From Chamaecyparis obtusa (taxonomy: Eukaryota; Streptophyta; Pinopsida; Cupressales; Cupressaceae), in contig BSBK01002082.1 of the NCBI GenBank assembly GCA_027943335.1, positions 1,030,001 to 1,094,000 of the forward strand: a stretch of DNA of 64,000 bases, read 5' to 3'. This document shows positions 1 through 12,269 of the stretch, piece by piece. The position numbers and the translations under genes are program-made. Under the pieces are notes generated by a model, which saw only the letters and a program-made list of their open reading frames with translations, was not told the origin of the DNA and searched no databases. Position 1 is the first letter of the stretch. Each line of letters begins with the position of its first letter.

Positions 1-535
1 TCATTCAACAACCTGTCTCTTCGACACTTCAGGAAAAATAGTAACTTACAACAGCATCCATAGTGCAAACTGAAGGATCAGGTACCAATACATTTTAGTA
101 GGTGAATTAGGGTAAATATCTTAATAGAGTGGTCCTCACAGGCCTTTGTAAATCTCTTAACTAAGTGCTTACTTAGTTGTAAGTTCTAAATCATTTAATC
201 AAGGTAGATTGTATAAGTCTATAAGTTCTTAACAGGGTAGATCATCAGAAATTATCAAACTTTGTAGCCCTAACAAACAAACTTTAATACTACAGTAGTG
301 AATATTTGTGGGTGTCATCCCCACCCTAGTTTTACCTTTCAATAGTTTCTGGGTAACCAAAATCTGTGTGTTATATGTTTCATTTGATGGATGTGATTAG
401 ATTGTTAGATCTATTTTAGTATTTAAATTAATGTTTATGGTATGCAAGTTGAATTTGTGTCAAAGTGGTATAAGTAGTGGATATCTGATTCACCCCCCTC
501 TCAGTATCTCACTTTCCCATATTATTTTTCCAACA
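1..535 (+). repeat. LTR fragment A, 3' part, plus orientation
   Basis: The segment ends in CCAACA and resembles, block by block, the reverse complement of the LTR at 6627-7749. Shared blocks include 'aaatctcttaa', 'tttgtagcc', 'tacagtagtgaa' and a 'gtgggt..ccccac' block. It therefore belongs to the same LTR family as element B but lies in the opposite orientation, so it is not the missing 3' LTR of B. No PBS follows it. B coding sequence resumes immediately to the right, which suggests an LTR or whole element inserted into B. The other end lies outside the window. Confidence 0.6.
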
Positions 536-537
536 CA

Positions 538-3500
538 ACTCTATCAGTAATATCATCCATAGATGGTGCCACTGTGGATGCTCTCTGCCCAACCAAGTGC
601 CTGTGTCTCAGCATAACATGATCAAGCCTACGATACTGATCATGATCTATAAATCTACCACATCCTTGTCCAAAGTACTCGAAAGATCTAATTAGTTCAC
701 ATTGAGACCCAAATGGACCTTGGCATAAACATGTTGTGCAAAGTAGAGTCGAATATAGTCGTTATTGGGATAATGACCATGTGTTGCAAGGAATCATGGG
801 TATATCATGCATGCTATCTCTAGTACCACACAACACCTAACTTGATATGCTCTAACCTTGTTCCTCTCTTGATAGCAAGGGAAAACCTCTTCTTTGATAA
901 TATCCTTTGAGACCCGTGACTAGTGGACCTCAGCTAAGGATATATTGCTGGAGATCTCAGATCTGAACTCTCAAAAAATAGAATCAACAAGCTGTAAAGT
1001 AATATAAAAAATGTACTTACAACTTAGAAAATATATTATAATGGGTTTTCTTGAGGTTGGCCATGAGGTTTTCGCATTCCTCTTTTAGATTTTCTAGAGT
1101 AATCTGGTCTAATCCTACTTGTGCATACATGTCAAAATAATTTTTTGTCAATGATATCTCGGTGGTGGAAATCAATTTCTTTGCCTTCGTCACATGTTTC
1201 TACATCACCACTAAGTGTGGTAGTAACATGGCTTGTAGCTCAATTACCTGTTCTTGGATTCTATCCTCTTCTTTCCTCAATTCTAGTCTCAACTGTTGAA
1301 TATGTTTAACTTTGGCATAATGCACATGAAATGCATGAGGCTTGGTTGTGAGACTATGTGCACTTATCTTGAGATCTTCATCAAGTTTCTTTATATTTTC
1401 ACTAACCTTGGTAGTGAAATAATCTAAAGTGGATAAATTTTGCAAAATTGTAATAACCTTTTGTATAATAATTTCTAAATCAATTACTACTTCAGAAAGT
1501 TTTTCTTTATTAACTACCCTGCTTGGCTGATTTTCTCAATTAAATTTGTACTAAATCTTATTTTATGCTCTCTCTTCAATCATCTACTCGGCATCAGTAG
1601 TAGGTCCAATAATTATCTTAGTGAGCAGTGCAAGTTGGTCAATGATGGATGTAGTTTCATCTACATTGACATTAGGTGCAACTTGCATTAGAATCTCCTT
1701 CACATCATCTAGCACCTTAGTGTTCTTGTGTTCTTGCTTTAGCTTCTCCTAAGTTGCTTTCCAGGTGCATAGCTCTCCATATTTTCTTAGAGCTTTGGGG
1801 TCAAGTTTCCTTAGGTCACATGCAATAATTTCAATTACCTCATCAAGTATGATAGGACCAGTTTCCTCTTCTTCTTCTTATCTTGCACACTTGAGGTAGG
1901 AGATTGTGCAATTGAAACTTGAGCCTTATGCTCCATATTTGACTTAGGTGGCTCGATGGATTTCTCTTCTTCTTTATTCTGCCCTGTTGTAGATTCTGCA
2001 ATCTGTTGTGTTGGGGCTTGTGACCTTGTGCCTATGGTAGAAGTGTCTACGTGTTCTTTGTCTATGTTCCTTGATCATTTCCTACTGCATTAGTGGTCTT
2101 GATGTGTTCTTCACCTTGTGTAGCTTCACAACTATGCTCATTTTCTTTACCTTTCTCCTCAACCTTATCTTCAGTTGTGTTTGTTTCTTTCTCGGGTGAA
2201 GCTTCCTTGGTCTGGTGCTCAATAGTTATGTCTATATATTGCACCAAAATAGGCAAATTACCTAGTTCCATTTCTCTTGCTACCTCAGTTTCTTCTTCTT
2301 CTTCAAGGTTCTTGGTAGCAACAATTATTACTTCATCCTCCTTTTCTTCATCATCGAGGTCTCCTTCTATTATATCTTCAATCAAAATTTCAGCTTCTTT
2401 GGAATGTCTGCCATTACATTCTCAACAGTAGTGATGAAATCTTCAGCATATGTTTCCTCCTCAGTATCAGAGATGTGAATTGGTTCATCCTCAACATCTA
2501 TTAGTATATCTACTTGTAAACTTAGTAGATGTTTCTCGGTGTCAACTACAGATGTAGTTGCCTCAATTTTCTCCAATGGACTTAGAGTTTCAGTCTATAT
2601 CCTTGTACTTTCTTGATCTACCTCTTGAATTTGACCTTGTAAAATATTAAATGCCTGTGCCTTCATCAAAAATTTACCTAAATGTTGTTGCAAGGCAGCA
2701 TCAATCTCGGGAACAGACAAATCTGGCTTGGCCAAAATTAATGACCTTTCTCTCATTCTCTTCTCGGTCTAAAGTGTATAAGTCTATCTTGCAAACCCTT
2801 TTTCGTATAACTCCTTTGGTATGTAGCTTGCAAACTCAACTGGAACTCGTTTAAAATTAATCATCATACCTATGATGGCTTCCTCCAGCTTATCTTGATC
2901 TTCGGTGCTTAGGTTTGAATATTCGTTAAGCTTAGGAGTAGCGATTCTTCAAGTCATCTTTATTCCTTCAGCTACTTCATCAATTGTTTGTGGTCCTTTA
3001 TTTATCATAACTCGAAATTGATCATTGTCTTCATCTTTTGAGTCTATATCATCCTTTCCTCTTATTAGTTTTCTTCTCCTTTTTGGTTTTGGGAGCTGGG
3101 TAGAAGATTTTGATCCTCTCTTTTTCTGATAGGTGTGAGTCATTGTTGACCTAGTTATTTTTTCTACATCTTTCTTCAGATGTGGTATATTACCAGTTTC
3201 TGACCTTTTCCTTATTCGGGTTAAAGTTTCAACCTACTTGTCTTTTTCCTTTAAAGCCTTTGGTGGCTCTTCTTATTCTAGCTCATTGAACTCGGTGGCC
3301 TCTTCATATTCATCTTCACCAACTGGTGCATGTTCCTCAGTTTCATCTTCAATTGATTTCTCAGCTTCTTCATCTATGACACCGAATTGGTTCTTCAAAT
3401 ATTTAACCATTTTATCCTTTTTCCTTCTCATTTTCTCTACTACAAGTCCCATTTTTATTTTGGACTTGGCTTCTTCATATGTTCTGAACAGTGTGGCATC

Positions 3501-4627
3501 TTTGTCCTTTGGATCAGCAAATAAATCCTTTATTGATTTTTTTCATCGGTCAATATCAATCTCATACTCCATAGGAGGTAGCCAATTTTTCCTCGGTTCA
3601 ATAGATTTTATCAACATGGTGTCGGTGTCCACCAGAAAGAAATTATCATCCTTATATTTTTTGACTAACTATGTCATAATCCTAGTTCTTTTCTGCATTC
3701 TTTCCTTGAATTTACTAAAATAATCTTCCATAACTAGCTCAAAATTCTTGTCTAAGTTGTTAATGAACTCACTAATTTACAATATAACCAGTCGGTTTAC
3801 ATCCCATTCAATATTACCGACTGAGGGAAAATAGTTTTGTAGATAGAAAAATGTACATACCAAAAGTGAACCAATTTTTTATGTATTTGATCTTGCGACT
3901 CAGATAGTTCGCATGTTTTCTTCTAGTTGTCTCAACATCAACTCAGCTAACTCAAGTTGAAAACCCTTCTTTATAATTTTGTGTGTGATGTCGACAACTC
4001 CACATGCAATGTTATTTGGTCTGGTTGATTGAAATACTTTGTAAAAAATGACATAAGCTCTTAATCTCATCTCAGGGTCACTTATGGTGTTAATCCTCAT
4101 GCCTCTTCCATCCCACTCTGCTCTGGTAAGCTTTTCAATCTCAGTCTTTGGTGGGTGTCTTACGGCTTTCACCTTATCATTCATTGGATATCTTGTAACC
4201 ATATGTATGACATCATTTTTTATCTTAACTGGTTCATCTAGCCACATCTTCCCTTCATGTACTCAACTCAGCATAATCCTTATCCATTCTAATTTGAATT
4301 CTTTCAGGAAATATAGGTATTGGTTAACCTTTTGACCTCTAAATTTTTTTGCTCGTCCTTGAGTTTTCCACCAGTAAAAATTTCTCGATAAGTGGCTTGC
4401 AGCTCAAAGTCAACAATCTCTGAGATTTTTCAATATATATATGACCTAATGTCCTTCACCAATAGAACCCTAGGCAGTATCGAAGAAAATGCACCCTTGT
4501 CATTAGCTTGTGAAGCAACTTCCAAATGAATTTTTTAGTTAGGATCTTTGTAAGTTGAGTTCTTGATTAATGTTACCTTCTTCCCTTTCTCTTCCTTGGA
4601 TTGAATGGATTGTGAATTCGATGCCAT
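538..4627 (-). pseudogene. Element B ORF2, decayed protein with acidic and coiled-coil regions
   Basis: The start ATG at 4627 (MASNSQSIQSKEEKGKK) follows a TATA box by 200 bp. From there a coding-like stretch runs leftward through several frames. It has an N-terminal globular part (about 4627-3900), a basic patch with KPKRRRK near 3075, very acidic Glu/Asp-rich segments (2060-2580), a heptad-rich region (1200-1445), and a C-terminal stretch (HDQYRRLDHVMLRHRHLVG) around 600-650, close to the junction with LTR A. I do not recognise the family. The layout of globular domain, basic patch, acidic region and coiled coil is also seen in element D. Stops and at least one frameshift (near 4300) make it non-functional. 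Confidence 0.45.
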
Positions 4628-4826
4628 TGTGAATGTAGATTTAGGGCTTTTGAAAATCTTCACGCTAGCTTCTCAGTTACTTATTAGACTTCCTGAATCA
4701 CTTCCAAACACTCTATGAAACACTCAAATCTTTTAAAATCTTGGAAACAAATTTTGTCAATCATTTCTCTATTTCACTCTCATTCACTCTTGAATGCAAT
4801 GTGATAAAATGAGTTCATTTCATGTG

Positions 4827-4834
4827 TATTTATA
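4827..4834 (-). promoter_or_regulatory. TATA box upstream of element B ORF2
   Basis: On the minus strand the sequence is GGTTATAAATACACATG. TATAAATA lies 200 bp before the ORF2 ATG (4627), with a pyrimidine-poor, stop-rich leader in between. It is internal to the element, about 1.8 kb downstream of its LTR, so it would be a second promoter. Confidence 0.4.
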
Positions 4835-5173
4835 ACCAAAAAATATTGTTTGACTTACATGTGGTGCATTAAATGTTTTTCAAGCTACTACTCGATTAAC
4901 AATAAAATCACTTGGTTAGCTCAATAGCTACTTTAGCTTAGTGAACACTATCAATGCTTAATTGACTATGTAACTTAGTTATCTCTAACACTTTCATCGA
5001 CTGGAAATTTCTTACTCGATCCAACTTAACCGACTATGCTCAATTCAAGTTAATAACATGTAACACCCTAGTGCATCTTAATTCATGTTGATTTGGTATT
5101 CGTACAATAGATATGAGGAACTATTGTAATATATACCCAATTGAAATTCAGTTCCCATACTTACTTGTTTTGC

Positions 5174-6562
5174 TTAGGTGGAGGTGGTGAGATCACCTAA
5201 TCCAAAGGATGAGGTGTCACTGATTGTTGTGCTTGTTCCTGCATTATCATTTATTTCTCTTCTCCACATTTGGTTCCTTATCCTCATGATTTCTTCAATG
5301 GTATTCTCATTTGCATCAATACTCAGTTTTGGTGCTTGGTCTCTGTAGTCTCTGCTTAGATGACCGACCTTGTGACAGTGCAGACATGTCATTCTAGAAT
5401 TTGTCCAATTTTGAGATCTTCCTCTCGAATGCATTCTCATGCAATTAGCTACAATATGACCATATCTACCACATGTTGTACAACTATCCCAATTGTTGTA
5501 ATCCCAAGTGTAAGAAGTACCTAGTCTTCTCAATTGATATGTCTTATTTTTTCCTTTAGGCTTCCAGACTCATTTCATTTTTGTACTACATTCCTATGAT
5601 ATATGTCCATGCATGTTGCAAGTACAATAGTTCTTTTCCATGTAGTATCTCTTAGATGAGTTATTCAATTTTGATCTACACTTATGTGCTTGATGTCCAT
5701 ACTTGTTGCAATTTTAACAATAACCATCAAATTTAGGAGTAGATTTAGGAATACCTTTTTCTTTTCTTCTACAGAAATTTGATGTGTGACTTGGTTTTCC
5801 ATAATGATAGCATGAGAGCTTCTTTGGCCTTGGATTTACATAGGCATTCTTTTGTTCATTTTGTCTTGATGACTCTCCTTTCTTGGTATAACCTAAACTA
5901 ATAGTGATGTACAGTCTTCTCTGACTATTTAGGAATTCATCCATCCTTTTAGTACTTTCTTCAATTTTCTTTATCATCTCATTATGTTGTTGTTGAATTT
6001 TCACTTCATTCTTCAATTTTTCATTCTCTTCCCTTAGTTCACCAATGTCTTCCAATCTTCTAGTAAGCTCATTGTTCACTTAGTTGATCTCCTGACTCAT
6101 GAAAACCATCTGATTGGAAATTTCAAAATGATTCTCGATAAGCCTTAGTATTTTAGATTCCTTCTCTTCCAGCTTTTTAGTCATTTATCTTCTATCTTCA
6201 ATAGCCAAATTCCTTTCTTGTTCAGCATGTATTGCATTATTCATGACATCAATCATTATTACCATTTTATTTTCTTGTCCAATTTGCAGTGCTTTCACTT
6301 TCTCGGTAAGGTGTTGATTCTTTTCAGATAGATCTAATATGGTTCCTTCAGATGCATCAAATATGCTCCTAGATCCTGATCCTTCAAATAATTCTTCTAT
6401 CTCCTCTTCTTGATAATTAGTCTCACTATGCTAAAATGCTAATTCATTCCTTTTGATCAATGACTCTCTTAGTTTTTCTTTGGCTTCCTTAAGCTGCTCC
6501 ATGAGAATCTGCATCTCCAATCTCTAATTTTCAATAGTATTATCAAGCTTATACCTTTCCAT
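5174..6562 (-). pseudogene. Element B ORF1: coiled-coil, multi-zinc-knuckle gag-like protein
   Basis: A single reading frame of 463 codons runs from ATG 6562, about 50 bp after the PBS, to the stop at 5174, broken by several in-frame stops. The N-terminal half is a long Glu/Lys-rich coiled coil. The C-terminal half holds about five CCHC knuckles. CTTCGRYGHIVANC and C.NCNKYGHQAHKC match CX2CX4HX4C, while two others have lost a cysteine to tyrosine (CYHYGKPSHTSNFC and CLHCHKVGHLSRDY). Such knuckles bind RNA in gag proteins. No capsid domain is recognisable. The preserved frame over 1.39 kb despite nonsense mutations suggests loss mainly by point mutation. Confidence 0.7.
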
Positions 6563-6612
6563 CCTTAAGATATTTTCTCTTTAGTGATTAAAATTCCTCA
6601 ATAAGATAACTA

Positions 6613-6624
6613 GCTCTGATACCA
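6613..6624 (-). other. Primer-binding site of element B
   Basis: On the minus strand this reads TGGTATCAGAGC, the common plant LTR-retrotransposon PBS complementary to the 3' end of initiator tRNA-Met. It lies two bases inside the LTR end (CCCAACA), which fixes the minus orientation of the element. Confidence 0.9.
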
Positions 6625-6626
6625 AT

Positions 6627-7749
6627 TGTTGGGATTATGGAAAGGTGAGTTATTGAGAGGGCAGGTGTGAATTAGTAACCCTAAAAAATTTTAACTCTGA
6701 ATCCTTGTAACAATGTAATTCATTAACCGACTGTAGTATTTACTATTTTCATTCATTCATTAACATAACTAAAATGTAAATACTTCTAATCTAATCTAAT
6801 ATGCATACATGAAATTTCATACACATAACACTGGTATTTTGGTATCACAAAAACCCTTGTTAGAATGTAAAAATTGTGGTGGGGAACCCACAATGCTTCA
6901 CTACTACAGTAAATAAGTTGTTGGTTAAGGCTACAAATATTGATAACTTCTTGTACCCTATTAGAAGTAACAAAAAGATCAGCTAGATCTACCTAGTTAG
7001 AGGATTTTAGCAACACTCTTCAAGTGTGCACTCGATTAAGAGATTTTACATAAGATTGTCAAGTCTAATCTATAAAGAGATTTAATTTGGCTACAAATGC
7101 TAGAGAGTAATAGTGAAATTGATTTGTGGATAGCAACTAACTTTATTGAATATCAGATCCTTTAAGTACAATTAAGAAATCATCTTGTTGTGATGAATGC
7201 CACTTTTAGTGTTGCTCAATAGCCTTTGAACTATTTGTGATAAAACTCAATGCTTCAACATAACCCTGTCAGATCTTCATATGTCTCCCAATGGTGGCTA
7301 CTTCATGTGTGATACATATCAAAATGACATCTTGACAATTCTTATAATAAAATGATTTGACCTAATTAGGGTTGACAATATCAAGATCAACGGTCCAAGT
7401 GAATAACCTAAACATCATTACATAGGGATCATCAATCCTTAAATGATTACATCCATATTTAATTTTTACCTCGATCTTGGTAAACTATTTTCTAGCTCGG
7501 TAAAAGTTGTTCACCTTGATTTATGTGTCATTCCAAAATTTTATGACAACTCTGGATTACTCGATAAATGTTTTATTTCTACCTCAGTAGAATACTGGTG
7601 CCTAGTAATCCTATGCTCAGTGACTACTATACTGTGTAATCTCTGTGCTCAGTGACTATGCTTGTAGTTGTAACTGACTAAATTGTTTTCTTGTTTACTG
7701 ACGGTATGAATGATACTAATGACAACTCTTAATGAAATTAGGAGTAACA
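6627..7749 (-). repeat. Element B 5' LTR
   Basis: The PBS-proximal end is clear (plus strand TGTTGGGATTATGG). The far end is placed at 'ggagtaaca' because this gives TGTT...AACA termini, but an end at about 7773 ('gtggtaca') is also possible. The block nearest the PBS matches LTR fragment A in inverted orientation. Confidence 0.6.
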
Positions 7750-7890
7750 CTCTAGACTCTGCAAAATGGTGGTACAAATATCTTTGTAAACATTGTCCTC
7801 AAAGGAAGAAATAGAATCTTGTAACTGCCCCATCTCCTAGATAGAAAAATGAAATATCACCCCCATATCAGGAGCATTAGGAACCTAATG

Positions 7891-8008
7891 TGGGGCACCC
7901 TATGCTACATCATGCTAGGGGGCAACTTGTGTCAGGGCATCATGGGGTGGGGCACCATGTGTTAGGTCATCCTGGGGCATGACACCCTATGTCGAGTCAC
8001 CCTATGAA
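7891..8008 (+). repeat. Degenerate 29-30 bp minisatellite, about 4 copies
   Basis: Four imperfect units of the form ggggcaccatgtgttaggtc-atcctggg stand head to tail. The best-kept cores are GGGGCACC and CAYCMTGGGG. Confidence 0.6.
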
Positions 8009-8103
8009 TGATCATGTATGTCCATTTAAGGGTAACATAAATTATTAAATGTTAAAATAAGATTAAAATCTAAAATTATATAAATATAATTATTTATAAT
8101 TAT

Positions 8104-8122
8104 CCTAGAGAGAGAGAGAGAG
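8104..8122 (+). repeat. GA microsatellite
   Basis: A run of AG dinucleotides, one of two in this spacer. Confidence 0.8.
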
Positions 8123-8234
8123 TTAAAAAGTGTGATGATATTTTCGAGGGGTGGGGGTGTTTTAAGGGGTTTGGTGAGAGAGTCTTAATTAGTGTCAAAC
8201 AATAGCATGAGAAATAAATAAAGTCTTAATGGAT

Positions 8235-8259
8235 AGAGAGAGAGAGAGAGAGAGAGAGA
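8235..8259 (+). repeat. GA microsatellite
   Basis: About twelve uninterrupted AG dinucleotides. Confidence 0.85.
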
Positions 8260-8691
8260 ATCTTAAGAGGGTGTGGACAAAGTATTAAGGAGTTTGGTGA
8301 GAGTTGTAAAGGGCATGTGGGGAGACACAGTTTTAAAAAATTTGAACATTTTCTAATTTTTTCAAAGGTTTCAATTTTTTCTAAATTTTCTTAATTTATT
8401 CTAAAATTCTCTAATAAAAATAATTTAAAATTAATATTTTAACATTACTAATCAAAAATAATTTAAAAACAAGCAATAAGATTAAAAAAATTCAAAAAAT
8501 TTCTAACATTTTATAGTATTTTCTAACATTTACTAACATAATTTTGTAACTTAAACCTAATTTTTTAAAATTAAAAATTACCAAAAATGAAATAACTATT
8601 TGAAAATTAAAAAATAAACTAAAATAATTTATAAACATATAATTTACAATAAAAATATTTTTTTTTAAAAAAGAAAAATGTGTGTACCTGG

Positions 8692-11218
8692 TGTTGGTTC
8701 CTAAATAGGATTTTACACTTAGAGAGACACCAATATACCTAAAATTTTAAGGAGGGGTTAGTTCCAAATGTGGGGAGATCTATAGGTAACTAGACCGACT
8801 AGAGGGACAAGACTACCCTCTGCACTTTTGGCTCTGCAAAACCAAGGTAGGTATACCTAATCCAGCTCAATATTCTATACTTCACAACCTTCTCTGGATT
8901 TATATAACAAATGATATGGTGAGAAAATAATAAATGATAACCAGTCATTCATTGATTCTCAATAACCATAAATGAACATACGGCCCTATAACCTCTAAAT
9001 TTATAAAGAATTGGGATTGGTTATGATTGAAATATGAGGAATATAACCAAACCATATCAAACACATATCATTGTAGAAGATACTTATTCCTAACCAGTTC
9101 CTTATCCTCTTAGCTAAATCTTAAACACAAAGTAGCATACCAAGACCAACTACTGTCAATGATTTATGACCCTTAATACTACCACTTGATGACAATATTT
9201 ATCTATATATCTAGATCCATACTACTTACAAATATCCTTGTGCAAATCAGATGAAAATATGTCCTATCCATAGAAACTTTAATTTGCTCCTAGATCAAAA
9301 TCTAAGGAATAGCAACATACACATAGGTAAACACCATGCAATGGACCACAAAATCCAAAACTCATAAGATAGACATAGAAGGAGAGAAATGAACCTGAGA
9401 TGTTTGTATTTCTTTCAATGAATCATGTCCTTGTGTACACTTTGTTTCAAGATATGAACCACTCCAATAATATCCAAAGACTAGAAGTTTTCCTTTCATG
9501 CAATAATACTATCAAATACAATCTGTTGCACCCTAGACTGAGAACAATTTCATCAATTAGTTTTCTGCCAACAGGAAAAGACCTATCCCTCTAGACTCAA
9601 GAAATAACCTAGCAAAAATACATCCCCTAAATGATCTTGGAAATCCTTATAAAGGATTGCAACAAGATTAGGATCATTTAAGGAAAAATTAGGGTTTCCA
9701 ACAACCTCAACAACTTGCAACAACAAGAAGTAAATGCAGGCAGGAAAGCCTAAAAACCCAGGAAGGAATAGATCAAATCTGATTTATAGTTTTGGTTTTA
9801 TCATAGGACAACTGTCATTACCATATGAAAAAGCTTCTTGTTGTCGACATAAATTTAATGCCAGAACCATCATAGCAAACTTGTGTGTACCAAGGCATGG
9901 AAAACATTGACAACCATCATTACCTAGTCGCCTTCTTGAAGAACCAGTCCTTTGCATCAAACTTGAACAGCACCCAAGGAACACAAATCAGATCATGACG
10001 GCCACCTAACACCTGCTCATCAATTTTCACTTGTAACCATCCTTGGGACAAAAAAAACTCTAATTTGGTTCATCCTTTATGGCTCACCGACTTTAATCCT
10101 TCTAGAAAAAACCCTTAAAAATAATTTCAAATATTTCAGCCACAATAATTAATCCATCAATTTTAAAACATGATCGTCGACCTTCATCCTTTCCCAGCAC
10201 ATTGGAGGATTGTCGTAATCCTGTGATCAGTAAAATTTGAGCACTTTCTCATCCAATCTTTATGCCCACCACACAATCAAAAAATATCTGACTACACTTT
10301 AACCCTCTGCCCAAAGCTCTGACATCGGACTCACCAATGCTAGGTGTCACTCTCTCGCTAACTCACCAAAAACTCAAAGAATATGCTTCATGCCTTGCGA
10401 GCTGGAAAGCATCATAGATTTGATCTGAAAAATAGATATGTGGCAAGATCCTGCTAACTCACAAAGAAAACATATGGGTCATGAAAAGAAACTGCGAGCC
10501 AGCGACAAACAATAAAACTTAACACTCACCTGGTCGCCAAGAAATTCAATAACCACCAAAAAAGTTTGTGAGATGGTGACTAAAGATAAAACATTACCAT
10601 CGTTGGGTCGCCATGGTTAGTGACAAGGTTCTAAAATATAGAAAATAAAGGGTTTGGACTTACACACTCTCCCACTCGTGATGGTTAATGCTTACACCTT
10701 TAAACTGCCAGCAAGCCAACGATAAAGGCAACTTGGACGATTGTTCACTCACAGACTATTTCACTTAACTACTACTTCATCTGGCAAGCTAGTGACTAAC
10801 CCTTTTACTTGACCCTCGCTAGATTACCATGGTTTTCACTAACCACCAAACATGTCTTCGATCTGGTGACAAATTCTTTAACTTACATACTCGCCAACTC
10901 ATGACAGTTAATGCTTACTTTATTAGACACTCAATGAGCTAGCGAAAAAGATATGACTTGGATGATTGCTCACTCACGGTGGTTAGCCTCTAAACTTTTA
11001 AACTGCCAGTAAGCCAACGATAAGGGGAAACTTAAGTGGTATGAAAAGGTAACGAAGAAATAGAAACAGGTAGGGTTTGTAGACTAAAGCAAGATTTTTT
11101 GAAACCCTAGGAACAATGAAGACCTAATTTCTTCACAACCTTGGCAATTTTCATTGGATTTTGCAGGATAAGACCATTTTTCATCAAATTTTTGCTATGA
11201 CGGTAAAATTGGCTAATA
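8692..11218 (-). repeat. Element C 3' LTR
   Basis: It starts TGTTGGTTCCT on the plus strand and ends ...GGCTAATA, where the expected CA has become TA. It aligns along its whole length with 13599-16130. Its right third (10380-11010) is full of a degenerate repeat built on GAGCTAGCGA / CTCGCCA. Confidence 0.85.
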
Positions 11219-11654
11219 GTGGCTCTATCTAGGGATGCATGCCTCCTGCAAGCATAGAAAGGATTCAGAATCTTTGGGAAAGCAGACCACACACTAGACA
11301 AAAAAAAAAGTAGGGAAACTCAAAAACTTGTAGACCCAAACAGGAAAAATAGGAAAGGAAACACACAATTGAAAGAAAAATATTTACAAACCTACAAGAT
11401 TGAAACTTTATTTGGTGGCCCCAAGCCACCAAAGGAAATACCAGAACTTTCCTTTGTCAAAAACCTAATTTTCATTCAAATATGTGACCAGCCACCTGAA
11501 AATGTCATAACAATCTTGTTGCCAATGTACATGAGAATTCATGGGCTGAAAAGTAATTCTACATTTGAAATTGCCCCTATTCTTCCAATCTCAACCACCA
11601 TGATACTCATACTCCAAAAGGTATGGATCATCTGTTAGCTCATCTTGTGGAGGA
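11219..11654. other. Element C internal 3' segment, no gene seen
   Basis: This is the non-coding stretch between the acidic frame and the 3' LTR. I see no clear polypurine tract next to the LTR. Confidence 0.4.
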
Positions 11655-12223
11655 CTAGAAATATAAATTTTTGTCTAGTAATGCATCAAAGTATAGACTG
11701 CGATGATCATCATGCATTACAACAAACTCACTTGGATGGGAAGGAACTAAACCCTCTGAATTATCTTCATGAGATGCTTTAGCCATTGAATAACTTGGTT
11801 CCTCAATGATATCATCAAATAATGGAGTGTGAACCAAGTGTGAACCTTCTTGAAAAACATTGTGACACAAGGACAACTGATCTACATCATCATTTTCAAT
11901 AAACAATTCATTGTCCCTATCATTGAAGATATTGTCCTCAACATTGTCACAATCATCTTTATCAAAATAATAAAAAGAACATGAACAAGAAACTTCTTCA
12001 TTAATATAATCTTTGTGAAAAGACAACACACTCTATCATGGTGTTCATTTTCTTCTTTTTCAAACTCACTACATGAGGGGAACACTTGCAAACATGAATC
12101 AAAATGAGCAGGCCCTTGAACAGTAGCATCATCACTATTAGATTGATGACAGGGAGAATCCATAGATAGAAAATCCCTTAGAACTTTAAATTTTAACTTA
12201 TCCTCCAAGACTTCTATCATCAA
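11655..12223 (-). pseudogene. Element C second frame, acidic protein (frameshifted)
   Basis: Downstream of gag on the minus strand, two overlapping frames (12223-11882 and 12029-11655) read as one Asp/Glu-rich protein if a frameshift near 12020 is allowed. One part has FYYFDKDDCDNVEDNIFNDR. No protease or zinc-knuckle motif is visible. I do not recognise it. It may be a gag C-terminal extension. Confidence 0.4.
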
Positions 12224-12269
12224 AAGGCATGAGAGAGTGACCTAGGCCATCTTTCCTCCAATGTGGATC

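Larger units (their letters stand above)
538..7749 (-). mobile_element. Element B: non-autonomous two-ORF LTR retrotransposon (3' end missing)
   Basis: Read on the minus strand, the order is 5' LTR (6627-7749), a PBS matching plant initiator tRNA-Met (6613-6624), ORF1 with a coiled coil and zinc knuckles, a non-coding stretch with a TATA box, and then ORF2. No reverse transcriptase, RNase H, integrase or protease motif is visible in about 6 kb, so it would need enzymes from elsewhere. The left end is cut at 538 by LTR fragment A and no 3' LTR is seen. Both ORFs carry stops and frame changes. It could alternatively be a large retrotransposon derivative (LARD-like) carrying a captured gene. Confidence 0.65.
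7750..8691. other. Spacer without genes
   Basis: There is no coding signal. The spacer holds a short minisatellite (7891-8008), two GA dinucleotide runs and about 350 bp of very AT-rich DNA with A/T runs (8330-8680). Confidence 0.6.

Noticed and set aside
1..535. Taking this LTR as the 3' LTR of element B
   Set aside because: It matches the reverse complement of the B LTR, so it is oppositely oriented, and B coding sequence runs right up to it.
3238..3723. Serine-rich open frame on the plus strand
   Set aside because: It is the complement of Glu/Lys-rich element B ORF2 sequence, so it is a composition artefact.
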